Source: Candidatus Trichofilum aggregatum
Lineage (GTDB): Bacteria > Chloroflexota > Anaerolineae > Promineifilales > Promineifilaceae
Assembly (NCBI GenBank): GCA_016716885.1
Contig: JADJUV010000140.1
Span: 1 to 7,382 of the forward strand
Length of the DNA stretch: 7,382 nt
Direction: 5' to 3'
Under the pieces are notes generated by a model, which saw only the letters and a program-made list of their open reading frames with translations, ran no database searches and was not told the origin of the DNA. A program made the position numbers and the translations under genes. This document shows, in pieces, positions 1 to 7,063 of the stretch; positions within the stretch are counted from its first letter, which is position 1, and each line of letters begins with the position of its first letter.

Positions 1-16
1 TCATCCCTTCTTGCGG

Positions 17-22
17 TATAAT
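17..22 (+). promoter_or_regulatory. Perfect -10 box (TATAAT) just upstream of hutH
   Basis: A consensus TATAAT ends 7 bases before the hutH ATG at 30. If used, transcription would begin at or within a base or two of the start codon, giving a leaderless or nearly leaderless mRNA. No Shine-Dalgarno sequence is present at useful spacing; GGGG at 25-28 is too close to the ATG. The matching -35 region would fall before base 1, so it cannot be checked. The motif is seen directly; its use as a promoter is inference. Confidence 0.5.
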
Positions 23-29
23 CCGGGGC

Positions 30-1575
30 ATGGAACCCTTACGCCTCTCTGGTAACACCCTCAAAGTAGATGATGTCGTCGCCGTGGCCGATGGTCGCCC
101 GGTGCTGTTAGACCCCGCCGTTTATCCCCGTATCGAAAAAGCCTACGCCGCCGTACAAAAGCTGGTCACGCAAGGAACCGTCGCCTATGGCATCACCACC
201 GGCTTTGGCCGCTTCAAAGACAAAATTATCTCCCCCGATGAAGTCAAAGCATTACAAATCAACCTGGTACGCAGTCATGCAGTCGGCGTGGGGCCGGAAC
301 TGACCGAACGGCAGGTGCGGGCGATGCTTCTGGTACGAGCCAACACCCTGGCTCTGGGACATTCCGGCGTGCGGCCGCGAACCATCCACCTGCTCCTCGA
401 CATGCTCAACAAGGGGGTTCATCCCTGCATCCCGTCGCAAGGGTCACTAGGCGCATCGGGTGATCTGGCTCCTCTGGCCCACCTGGCCCTCGTCGTCATC
501 GGCGAAGGGGAAGCGATGTTCCAGGGGGAACGGCTGACAGGTGGTGAAGCCTTGGCCCGCGCCGGGCTGAAACCGCTGGAACTGGAAGCCAAAGAAGGGC
601 TGGCCCTGCTCAACGGCACGACGCTCATGGTGGGGGTGGGGGCGTTGCAGGTGCGCCGGGCGATTAACCTCTTAATAACGGCCGACGCGGCCGCGTGCCT
701 CAGCCTGGAAGCCCTCAACGGCACTGACAGGGCCTTTGATCCCCGTGTCCACGCGGCGCGGCCGCATCCCCGCCAGATTGATTGTGCCGCCTTTTTGCGG
801 AAATTATTGCAAGGGAGTGAGATGGATGCGCCGCGATTCCCAAAACGTACAAGACCCGTACACCCTGCGCTGTGTGCCCCAGGTGCATGGGGCCGCCCGC
901 GACGCCATCGCCTACGCCCGCTGGGTCATGGACATCGAACTCAACGCCGCCAACGACAACCCGCTCATCTTCGTAGATGACCTGACCGACGAGGTGGATG
1001 TGATTTCGGCGGGCAATTTTCATGGCGAGCCGGTGGCCCTGGCCATGGATTACGCCAAACTGGCCATCACCGAAATCGGCAACATGAGCGAACGGCGCAT
1101 CGCCCGGCTGGTAGATGCGGACAGCAACGGGGCGGTTTTGCCCATGTTCCTGACGCGGCACGGGGGCCTGGAAAGTGGCCTGATGATGGTGCAATACACC
1201 GCGGCCGCGCTGGCATCCGAAAATAAAGTGCTGGTGCATCCCGCCAGCGCCGACAGTATCCCGAGCAGTGCCAACGTCGAGGATCATGTCAGCATGGGGG
1301 CCACGGCGGTGCGCCAGATGGCCCAGATTTTGACCCATGTGGAACGATTGTGGCGGTGAGTTGTTCACGGCCGCGAAGGATTGATTTGCGGCGGCAGGAT
1401 ATGGGGCAACCGGGGCGAAAGGAATGGGAAGGGAGTGCGGCCGCGTATGACCTCATCCGCCAGCGTCCCCTACCTGGAACACGACACCGTTCTGGCCCCT
1501 CACATGGAGCAAGTGCGCCAGCTCGTCGCCAACGGTACAATCAAACAAGCGATTGAAGCAGCAGTAGAAGGCTAA
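30..1575 (+). pseudogene. hutH: Histidine ammonia-lyase (hutH), reading frame broken by about five indels
   Basis: This enzyme removes ammonia from L-histidine to give urocanate, the first step of cytosolic histidine degradation. It uses an MIO cofactor formed autocatalytically from Ala-Ser-Gly, seen here as A142-S143-G144 in GSLGASGDLAPLAHLAL. Y53 (VAYGITTGFG) matches the family's active-site tyrosine. The first frame (from 30) gives residues 1 to about 267. The next (about 831-1348) gives VQDPYTLRC, NAANDNPLIF, GNFHGEPVA, the ERRI motif and TAAALASENK through EDHVSMGA. The C-terminal part (ERIVAVELFTAAK, LRRQDMGQPGR, VPYLEHD, LVANGTIKQAIE) is spread over further frames, with breaks near 831, 1346, 1358, 1375 and 1464, ending at TAA 1573-1575. 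The total of about 515 codons fits the family. No substitution-type stops are seen and residues remain conserved, so sequence error is likelier than true decay. No hutU or hutI is visible nearby. An aromatic ammonia-lyase or aminomutase relative is possible but less likely. Confidence 0.85.
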
Positions 1576-1590
1576 TGAATGAAAGAAACG

Positions 1591-1668
1591 AACCACAGAT
1601 TTCACGGATTTACACAGATTCACACAGATTTTTTTCTTAATCCGTGTCATCCGTGTTAATCCGTGTAC
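1591..1668. repeat. Intergenic CACAGATT/AATCCGTG imperfect inverted repeat, copy 1
   Basis: The left arm (1594-1630) is a run of roughly 9-10 bp units of the type CACAGATT or CACGGATT. After a T-rich centre the right arm (1638-1667) repeats AATCCGTGT. The arms are largely complementary, so the element could fold as a long imperfect hairpin. Repeats of this kind occur between genes in many environmental bacterial genomes and generate spurious ORFs on both strands. It starts 15 bases after the hutH stop. Confidence 0.8.
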
Positions 1669-1682
1669 CTATTTTCTCAGGA

Positions 1683-1720
1683 GTTCCCCATGAGCGGGTG
1701 CTCATCAAGAGGAATGAAAA
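1683..1720 (+). other. Orphan ribosome-binding site plus start codon between two repeats (gene remnant)
   Basis: TCAGGAG (1677-1683) followed by ATG at 1690 closely resembles the signal of the downstream Uma2 gene (GCAGGAG, ATG at 1811). Translation from 1690 gives a few codons (MSGCSSRGMKI) and then runs straight into repeat copy 2. ATGAGC and GCTCAT (1690-1695, 1700-1705) also make a small hairpin with a 4-base loop over the start. The reading is that an earlier gene lost its body here, leaving its initiation region. This is inference. Confidence 0.35.
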
Positions 1721-1724
1721 TTTA

Positions 1725-1786
1725 TCCACAGATTACGCAGATTAACACAGATTTTTTTCTCTGCGTTCTCTGCGTCTCTGCGGTTC
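1725..1786. repeat. Intergenic CACAGATTA/CTCTGCGT imperfect inverted repeat, copy 2
   Basis: This element has the same architecture as copy 1: left-arm units CACAGATTA, CGCAGATTAA and CACAGATT, a T-run, then right-arm units TCTGCGT repeated and TCTGCGG. It is a different sequence variant (GCAGA/TCTGC in place of ACGGAT/ATCCGT), so it is not a recent duplicate of copy 1. It ends about 13 bases before the ribosome-binding site of the Uma2 gene, so it would lie in that gene's 5' leader if transcribed from upstream. Confidence 0.8.
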
Positions 1787-1810
1787 CATTATCTTTGCAG
1801 GAGCAATTTT

Positions 1811-2452
1811 ATGACCACACAATTCGATCAACCTCTCGTGCGGCATCCGGCTCCCCAACCAGGTGAGCCAGTTTGGGAAGTGGCGAACTTTTTTCCGCGC
1901 CAGGGTTACTGGACGGAGACAGAATATTTACGCCTGACCGAAAGCCATAACTGGTTGATGGAATTGTGTGATGGTTACCTCGAAATATTGACCCCACCGA
2001 CATTGACCCATCAAAGGGTGGTGGGCAATTTGCTTGTGGCTATGTCTGATTTTGTAGAAAAACACCAAGCAGGCAAAATACTTCCTGCACCTTTACCCGT
2101 AAAATTCGGCTCCAAACATTATCGTGAACCAGACTTAATGTATTTTTCCTCTGCAACCCAGGCAAGCATCAAAGGTGACTACCCTCACACGGCTGATCTG
2201 GTTGTTGAGGTTGTCAGTGAGGGTAAGGAAGATCGGGAGCGCGATCTGGTGACAAAACGCGAGGTATACGCCGAAGCTAGTATTGCTGAATACTGGATTG
2301 TTGACCCCAAGCGCAAGCGAATTACCGTCCTGACCCTGGATCGAGACAAATACATTGTGCATGGCGAATTCGCTCCCGGCACACAGGCCACATCAGTCCT
2401 GCTTTCCGGCTTTGCGCTAGATGTTCAGGCTGTTTTCGCGGCCGCAGAATAA
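1811..2452 (+). CDS. Uma2 family (DUF820) putative endonuclease-fold protein
   Basis: This 213-residue protein matches the Uma2/DUF820 family, which has a PD-(D/E)xK nuclease-like fold and is expanded in cyanobacteria and Chloroflexota. Its biological role is not established. The family pattern is visible: TETEYLRL near residue 36, ELCDGYLEILTPPTLTHQ (51-68), REPDLMYFS with D108, DLVVEVVSEG with E133, then K149 in TKREVYAEASIAEYWIVDP. D108, E133 and K149 are the likely metal and catalytic positions of the fold. Length is usual for the family. The start is supported by AGGAG at 1799-1803, seven bases before the ATG. It ends FAAAE, where the Ala run carries one GCGGCCGC copy. The frame is intact, unlike hutH just upstream. 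It is flanked on both sides by intergenic repeats and probably forms its own unit. Confidence 0.88.
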   Translation: MTTQFDQPLVRHPAPQPGEPVWEVANFFPRQGYWTETEYLRLTESHNWLMELCDGYLEILTPPTLTHQRVVGNLLVAMSDFVEKHQAGKILPAPLPVKFGSKHYREPDLMYFSSATQASIKGDYPHTADLVVEVVSEGKEDRERDLVTKREVYAEASIAEYWIVDPKRKRITVLTLDRDKYIVHGEFAPGTQATSVLLSGFALDVQAVFAAAE

Positions 2453-2513
2453 GGACTGAGTGCCGAGGAGTGAGTGCTGAGTAACTTGAGACCTGAAACC
2501 TGAAACTTGAAAC
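2453..2513. repeat. Two short tandem repeats between Uma2 and thiolase
   Basis: The first block, 2453-2482, is a degenerate GAGTG-type repeat (GACTGAGTGCC, GAGGAGTGAGTGCTGAG). The second, 2485-2512, is four tandem 7-bp units: CTTGAGA, CCTGAAA, CCTGAAA, CTTGAAA. They fill nearly the whole gap and stop just before the thiolase ribosome-binding site. No complementary second arm is present, so this differs from the hairpin-type repeats elsewhere in the window. Confidence 0.7.
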
Positions 2514-2528
2514 CCCAAAGGAACCCCC

Positions 2529-3797
2529 ATGAAAGAAGTCGTCATTGTATCCGCAGTCCGTACCCCCATTGGCCGGTTGGCCGGGGCGTTGTCGAGCGTG
2601 CGGCCGGATGATCTGGCCGCGTTGGTCATCAAAGAGGCGGTCAACCGGGCTAGTGTTGACCCGAATCTCATCGAAGAAGTGTATTTTGGCTGTGCCAATC
2701 AGGCCGGTGAAGACAACCGCAACGTGGCCCGGATGGGTCTGCTGTTGGCCGGATTGCCGCAAAGCGTGGGCGGTGTCACCATGAACCGGTTGTGCGCCAG
2801 CGGGTTACATGCCGTGAACGCGGCCGCGCGCGCCATCGCCTCTGGTGAAGGGGATGTGTACGTGGCCGGTGGCGTCGAAAGCATGACCCGCGCCCCTTAC
2901 TCCCTGCCCAAAAGTGCAAACCTGTGGGGGCAGATGGGCAACCTGACCGTCTACGACACCACCCTGGGCTGGCGTTATCCCAATCCTAAAATGGAAAAGC
3001 TGTTCCCCCTGGAAGCCATGGGTGAGACGGCCGAAAACATCTACGAGATGAGCCAGGCCGGGCTTATCACTGGGGGTGAAATCAGCCGTGCCGAGCAGGA
3101 CGCCTTCGCCTTGCAAAGCCAGACACGAGCCTGTGAGGCCATTAATAACGGCCATTTTAAGCAGGAAATTGTGCCGGTTGCCATTCCCCAGCGGAAAGGC
3201 GATCCCATTTTGGTGGATACGGACGAGCATCCGCGCATCAAAAAAGCTGGGGAGGGGTATGTTTTAGAAACGAATCAGGAGCAACTGGCAAAGCTCAGGT
3301 CGGCTTTCCGGCAGGGGGGCACGGTGACGGCGGGTAATTCCAGTGGGCTGAATGATGGCGCGGCCGCGCTCGTCCTCATGTCAGCGGAGAAGGCCCAAGA
3401 ACTGGGGTTGGAACCGTTGGCAAGGTGGGTGGGAAGTGCGGCCGCGGGCGTTGATCCGCGCACCATGGGCCTCGGCCCGGTTCCCGCCGTGCGTAAACTC
3501 CTACAACGCACCGGGTTGAGCCTGGAAGACATTGATCTGGCCGAACTGAACGAAGCGTTTGCTGTGCAATCACTGGCTGTTCTGCGGGAATTGGGTTTAA
3601 GCCAGGAGATCACCAACGTGAACGGCGGCGCGATTGCTTTGGGGCATCCGTTGGGCTGTTCCGGGGCGCGTATCCTCACCACCCTCATCTACGAAATGCA
3701 CCGCCGCAAAGCCGCAGGCCAGAAAATGCACTATGGTCTGGCAACGTTGTGCGTCGGTGTCGGACAGGGCGAAGCCACGATCATCGAACTCATCTAA
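2529..3797 (+). CDS. Acetyl-CoA acyltransferase (thiolase), PcaF/AtoB-like
   Basis: This is a cytosolic thiolase that cleaves 3-ketoacyl-CoA with CoA to release acetyl-CoA, or runs the reverse Claisen condensation. The 422-residue frame is intact and has the complete catalytic set: nucleophile C89 in MNRLCASGLHAVNAA, N341 in LNEAFAVQ, H373 in NGGAIALGHPLGCSGAR and C408 in LCVGVGQGEA. GGVESMTRAPY (115-125) and AGNSSGLNDGAAAL are further signatures. It is somewhat longer than the usual 390-400. The extra segment includes YDTTLGWRYPNP (142-153), reminiscent of 3-oxoadipyl-CoA thiolases (PcaF/PaaJ), so beta-ketoadipyl-CoA is a possible substrate; fatty-acid beta-oxidation is the alternative. AAAGGAA (2517-2523) precedes the ATG by five bases. 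No beta-oxidation partner is adjacent, so substrate cannot be set from context. Three GCGGCCGC copies lie inside, each in the Ala-Ala-Ala frame. Confidence 0.93.
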   Translation: MKEVVIVSAVRTPIGRLAGALSSVRPDDLAALVIKEAVNRASVDPNLIEEVYFGCANQAGEDNRNVARMGLLLAGLPQSVGGVTMNRLCASGLHAVNAAARAIASGEGDVYVAGGVESMTRAPYSLPKSANLWGQMGNLTVYDTTLGWRYPNPKMEKLFPLEAMGETAENIYEMSQAGLITGGEISRAEQDAFALQSQTRACEAINNGHFKQEIVPVAIPQRKGDPILVDTDEHPRIKKAGEGYVLETNQEQLAKLRSAFRQGGTVTAGNSSGLNDGAAALVLMSAEKAQELGLEPLARWVGSAAAGVDPRTMGLGPVPAVRKLLQRTGLSLEDIDLAELNEAFAVQSLAVLRELGLSQEITNVNGGAIALGHPLGCSGARILTTLIYEMHRRKAAGQKMHYGLATLCVGVGQGEATIIELI

Positions 3798-3804
3798 AAG
3801 GTTT

Positions 3805-3862
3805 GAGGTAAAGGATCTGAGGTTGGGGTTACCCACCTCCTCTGACCTCAATCCTCTACCTC
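3805..3862. repeat. GAGGT/ACCTC intergenic inverted repeat (hairpin)
   Basis: The left arm 3805-3823 and right arm 3845-3862 pair over about 18 bp with one mismatch and one bulge; the loop is 21 bases. A further AATCCTC copy follows at 3863-3869. No T-tract follows, so it is not a convincing intrinsic terminator, although it sits 7 bases after the thiolase stop. It leaves only 16 pyrimidine-rich bases before the next gene's ATG, with no Shine-Dalgarno sequence. Confidence 0.75.
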
Positions 3863-3878
3863 AATCCTCATTCCTTCC

Positions 3879-4775
3879 ATGGCTAAATCCGCCGACATCG
3901 GCAGTAAACGACTCATCAGCCTGAACCCGGTGGCCTGGGTGCGCTGGCTCACTGGCGATCATCAGGTAGACCAGGCTGACCTGCTCTCCGGGGAGTTCCA
4001 ATGGATCAGCCGCGCCAATGATGCTCTGCTCAAAGTGCATTCGCCGGTTCACGGCACTTTCTTGTCCCCAACGAAATCCAACTACGCCCCGACGTCCATG
4101 CCCCGCAACGGATGCGGGCTTATGCTGCTCTGGGCGAGGAAAAATTTCATCTATCCACTTTTCCTGTTCTGATCAACATTCTGCCACCTTCACCTGGAAC
4201 CATTATTTCTAGCCAGTATCACAGCCAGTTCATGGGCTTGACGGCTCGCCAGGATTTTAAGGTTATCAACCTCTGGGAAGTGAATGTCAATCTGGTTTTT
4301 GACGAAAACCTGACTAGCTTACTCCCTTTTGTCCCTATTTTGGATGGTGGCAACAAAGAACGGGTACTACAACGGGCCGTTTATCAACTTCGGGCTGACC
4401 AAAACCTCAACGAATTGGAGCCGCTCCTCGCATTTTTTGCGACTTTTGTTTTACAATTGGACATCGTTCAACGAATCATGAGGTGGGATATGGCTGTGTT
4501 ACGAGAATCACCCTGGTACAACGAAATCTTGAAAGAAGGGACAGGGTTGGAACAAGTTAACGGCAGGACGCCAACAAGGTATCTTGCAGTCCAGTCAAGC
4601 GACTTCAGCGGCGTTTGGACGAAATCCTTTGTCTGGTCAACGAGCAATTCCGCTTTTTGTCGTTAGGAAGCCCTGCAACAAGTGCTTGATGAAACGGCTG
4701 ATGCCCCAACGTTGGCACAGGTGCAGACTGTTATTCAGCATTTAAGCCCGCTCACAAGCCAAGGAACAAGAGTAA
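3879..4775 (+). pseudogene. Rpn-family PD-(D/E)xK nuclease / putative transposase, frame broken
   Basis: The N-terminus (MAKSADIGSKRLISL, EFQWISRANDALLKV) and the middle (MRAYAALGEEKFHL, YPVLINI-like FPVLINI, SQFMGLTARQDFKVINLWEV, LLPFVPIL, LNELEPLLAFFATFVL, MRWDMAVLRESPWYNEIL) are those of the Rpn recombination-promoting nuclease/putative transposase family. D48 and, after frame correction, E-x-Q in PNEIQLRPD are the likely nuclease motif. One base is missing near 4065, exactly before that motif. Three more indels lie near 4556, 4591 and 4667. Reading across them gives a Gln/Gly-rich linker (LTAGRQQGILQS), a helix VKRLQRRLDEILCLVNEQFRFLSL, then EALQQVLDETADAPTLAQVQTVIQHL, a C-terminus typical of the family. 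The end is uncertain: TAA at 4773-4775 would stop it just before the SDR start, whereas the last corrected frame runs to 4852. No substitution stop is seen in the corrected reading. It may be functional with sequence errors. Confidence 0.72.
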
Positions 4776-4779
4776 CGCC

Positions 4780-5742
4780 ATGCGGGCCTTCATTACGGAG
4801 GAACGGGGTTTGTGGGGCCAATCTGGTGGAAGGTTGGCCGGCGTGGCATTGAGGCGCGGGTGTTACGGCGGGAGTCGTCAGTCGCTGAAGGCTTTGGCTG
4901 GACTGGAGTATGAATCAGCCATTGGGGATATTTTGGATGCGCCGGAGAAGTTGGCCGAGTTGATGGCTGGCTGTGATTGGGTGTTCCATGTGGCGGCGGT
5001 GGCCGATTATTGGCGGCAGGGGCAGGCGTGGCTGTACCAGGTGAATGTGGAAGGGACAAAGAATGTCATCGCGGCCGCGACCCTGGCCCGCCCTTCTCGT
5101 CTCATCTTCACCAGTTCCCTGGCCGCGATGGGACTCCCCAAACCCGGCGAATTGCTCGATGAGTTCTCCACCTTCAACCTTAAACCCAGCCGGTTTCCCT
5201 ATGGCCACAGCAAACACCTGGCCGAAATTGAACTGATGAAGGCCGTAGATGCTGGTTTACCTGCCGTTATCGTTAATCCGACGGTTATCCTCGGCCCGCG
5301 GGATGTCAACCAGATTTCCGGCTCGTTTATCATCGAGGCGGCGAAGGGAACGCTCAAATTCACCACACCAGGGGGAGCCAACTTTATTGCCGTGAAGGAT
5401 GTGGTGGCGGGACATATCGCGGCCGCGGAAAAGGGTGAAATAGGTCAACGGTATATTTTGGGTGGGGAGAACCGTTCTTTTCGGGAGGTGGCGGAGCTGG
5501 CCTGCCAACTGGTGGGGAAACCAAAACCCTGGCTGCACTTACCCAAATGGGCTTTGCCAGGGATAGCGGTGGGTGTCGCGGCCGCGCGTCTGTTCCTGGG
5601 TAATCGCATCCCTCTGGATGCCAACCAGGTACGCCTTTCCGGGGTCAATATTTATGCCGATAACCACAAAGCAATGCAGGAATTAGGTTTGTCCTACAGC
5701 CCTTCCTGCCACTGTACAAACGGCCTTCGCTTGGTACAATAG
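4780..5742 (+). CDS. Extended SDR: NAD(P)-dependent epimerase / dihydroflavonol-4-reductase-like
   Basis: This is an oxidoreductase of the atypical/extended short-chain dehydrogenase family. The catalytic pair is Y141 and K145 (FPYGHSKHLAE), with an upstream TSS at 111-113. FHVAAVADYW (69-78), NVEGTKNVI (89-97), VNPTVILGPRD (165-175) and GGANFIAVKDVVAGHIAAAEKG support the DFR/HpnA-like subgroup; the substrate is unknown. As written, the N-terminus lacks the nucleotide-binding GxxGxxG. Switching frames between 4797 and 4882 restores MRAFIT-GGTGFVGANLVEGLAGRGIEARVLRRESS, the expected Rossmann start, through four single-base losses and one compensating change. The C-terminus is also shifted near 5706: the alternative frame gives TAFAWYNSHGYL, a usual family ending, so the true stop is probably near 5756 rather than 5742. 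The ATG directly follows the Rpn gene; AAGGA at 4761-4765 is a distant ribosome-binding site. Three GCGGCCGC copies encode its Ala triplets. Confidence 0.85.
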   Translation: MRAFITEERGLWGQSGGRLAGVALRRGCYGGSRQSLKALAGLEYESAIGDILDAPEKLAELMAGCDWVFHVAAVADYWRQGQAWLYQVNVEGTKNVIAAATLARPSRLIFTSSLAAMGLPKPGELLDEFSTFNLKPSRFPYGHSKHLAEIELMKAVDAGLPAVIVNPTVILGPRDVNQISGSFIIEAAKGTLKFTTPGGANFIAVKDVVAGHIAAAEKGEIGQRYILGGENRSFREVAELACQLVGKPKPWLHLPKWALPGIAVGVAAARLFLGNRIPLDANQVRLSGVNIYADNHKAMQELGLSYSPSCHCTNGLRLVQ

Positions 5743-5938
5743 TCATGGTTATCTAGGTGATGCGCCTTGTCTTGAGTTTAGCCCGAGGGTTTTCCAGAGT
5801 AACCCCCTTGGCTTCTATCTCCCAATTACCGAAACATTGTTCTGCCCAGTCGTTGTTTCTGAAACCTTCTTCGTATCGTTACGTAACTTGTACCCGTCAA
5901 TACCATTCGTTTGTTTCGCGCCTAGTAGGAGGAAAACC

Positions 5939-7063
5939 ATGAGTGCCACCGCTTTACCTTATCGCTCCAGCCTGGCTGCTGAGAGTAAGAGCCTATGGAT
6001 TTACAACCAGAAATGGGATTTGCTTTTTATTAGCATGAGCGTTTTATTGGTTCCTATTCCCTATCTGACCTGGATATTTATGGAGCAGGTCTTGGGTATG
6101 GAATCAGACATTGGACGGCAGGCCGTCAATTTATTGATCGCGGTTTTCATCGGTGGGCCGCACATGTATGCTACCTTTACCCGCACCGCGTTTGATGAAG
6201 ATTTCCGCCAACATTATCGCGGCTTTGTGCGTTCTTCAATCATTATTCCCCTCATTGTTATCACCCTGGCGCTCACCAATCTAACCCTGCTTCTGACTAT
6301 CTTCTTCTTTTGGGCTTCGATTCACGTTCTGCATCAGATCGTGTTCATTGTTGAGTCTTACAACGCCAAAGCGGGCACTGTTAGCCGCAAAACAGCCCTC
6401 TCACCCGTATCCAAAGCCATTGATTACGCGGTTGTTTTGACGAGTTTGTACCCCATTGCTTCCTACCGAATTGCCATTACCCAGGATTTCGCCATTGGGC
6501 CGAGCAATTTGAACGATGTGATTCCCTCGATTTTTGAAATGCCCTGGGTGGTATATGCCGCCAGCATCGCTTTCGCCATATCATTGGTGGCCTTTATCAT
6601 CAAGACGGGTGGGGAATTGCGCGATGGCACGGCTCATTACCCCAAGATTCTGTTCATTAGTGTGACAGTGGTGGCCTCGTTTATTGTGCCTGCGTTGGGT
6701 AATTTGGATACCGGTTTCCAGGGTATGAACTTCTGGCACTCGTTCCAATATCTGGCCCTGACCTGGTACATTAACCGTTTGCGCCATGAACGAGGGGAAC
6801 TGAACCGCAAACCGATGATTCAGCGGCTATCTACCGATGGTAAGGCCAAGGCGTTTTATGGCTTTAATATGCTGTTGACGTTTGGTACTGGGATTATCAT
6901 TGCTATTGTGACGCTCATCCTGCATTATGGCCTGGGTGGACAGTGGGCACAGTTGTCTTTTGCCTTCGAGACGGCGTACTACATCGGGGTTTTGTCGGTG
7001 TTGTGGATTCATTATTACCACGACCATTTCCTGTTTACGAATGCGGAATCGGTGGTTTTATAG
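5939..7063 (+). CDS. Polytopic membrane protein of unknown function with conserved-looking histidine clusters
   Basis: This 374-residue integral membrane protein is one I cannot name. The start at 5939 is chosen because AGGAGG (5927-5932) sits six bases upstream; the frame is open further upstream without a supported start. Hydrophobic segments lie at roughly 28-47, 64-80, 100-137 (long, probably two passes), 163-181, 203-222, 235-254, 308-331 and 344-360. Histidines and acidic residues sit near membrane borders: GGPHMYAT (H75), ASIHVLHQ (H129, H132), NFWHSFQYLALTWY (H267), ILHYG (H329) and IHYYHDHF (H358, H361, H363). Such spacing recalls metal-binding membrane enzymes such as the Brp/Blh carotenoid-cleaving family or membrane desaturases and oxygenases, but none of their signature motifs is clearly matched, so this is only a suggestion. 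The gene lies downstream of the SDR and before a strong terminator. No GCGGCCGC copy lies within it. The frame is intact. Confidence 0.8.
   Translation: MSATALPYRSSLAAESKSLWIYNQKWDLLFISMSVLLVPIPYLTWIFMEQVLGMESDIGRQAVNLLIAVFIGGPHMYATFTRTAFDEDFRQHYRGFVRSSIIIPLIVITLALTNLTLLLTIFFFWASIHVLHQIVFIVESYNAKAGTVSRKTALSPVSKAIDYAVVLTSLYPIASYRIAITQDFAIGPSNLNDVIPSIFEMPWVVYAASIAFAISLVAFIIKTGGELRDGTAHYPKILFISVTVVASFIVPALGNLDTGFQGMNFWHSFQYLALTWYINRLRHERGELNRKPMIQRLSTDGKAKAFYGFNMLLTFGTGIIIAIVTLILHYGLGGQWAQLSFAFETAYYIGVLSVLWIHYYHDHFLFTNAESVVL

Noticed and set aside
715..1368. Long antisense open frame (217 codons) opposite hutH, and the other long frames on the - strand
   Set aside because: They are shadows of conserved + strand genes; no family motif, ribosome-binding site or independent support is visible.
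1663..1866. Small + strand open frame containing KIYPQITQINTDFF
   Set aside because: It is a translation of the CACAGATT repeat and the start of Uma2 in another frame, a well-known type of spurious frame produced by these repeats.
820..4882. Programmed ribosomal frameshifting as explanation for split genes
   Set aside because: There are too many shifts per gene, in mixed directions, without consistent slippery sequences or following structures. Local indel error fits better.
5878..5887. Palindrome GTTACGTAAC upstream of the membrane-protein gene as an operator
   Set aside because: Several 10-bp palindromes are expected by chance in a window this size, and no promoter is clearly placed next to it.
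5757..5938. Fusion of the SDR to the membrane protein, since one frame is open from about 5708 to 7063
   Set aside because: The bridging sequence is not protein-like for either family, a usual SDR ending (HGYL) falls near 5755, and a strong ribosome-binding site marks the membrane-protein start at 5939.
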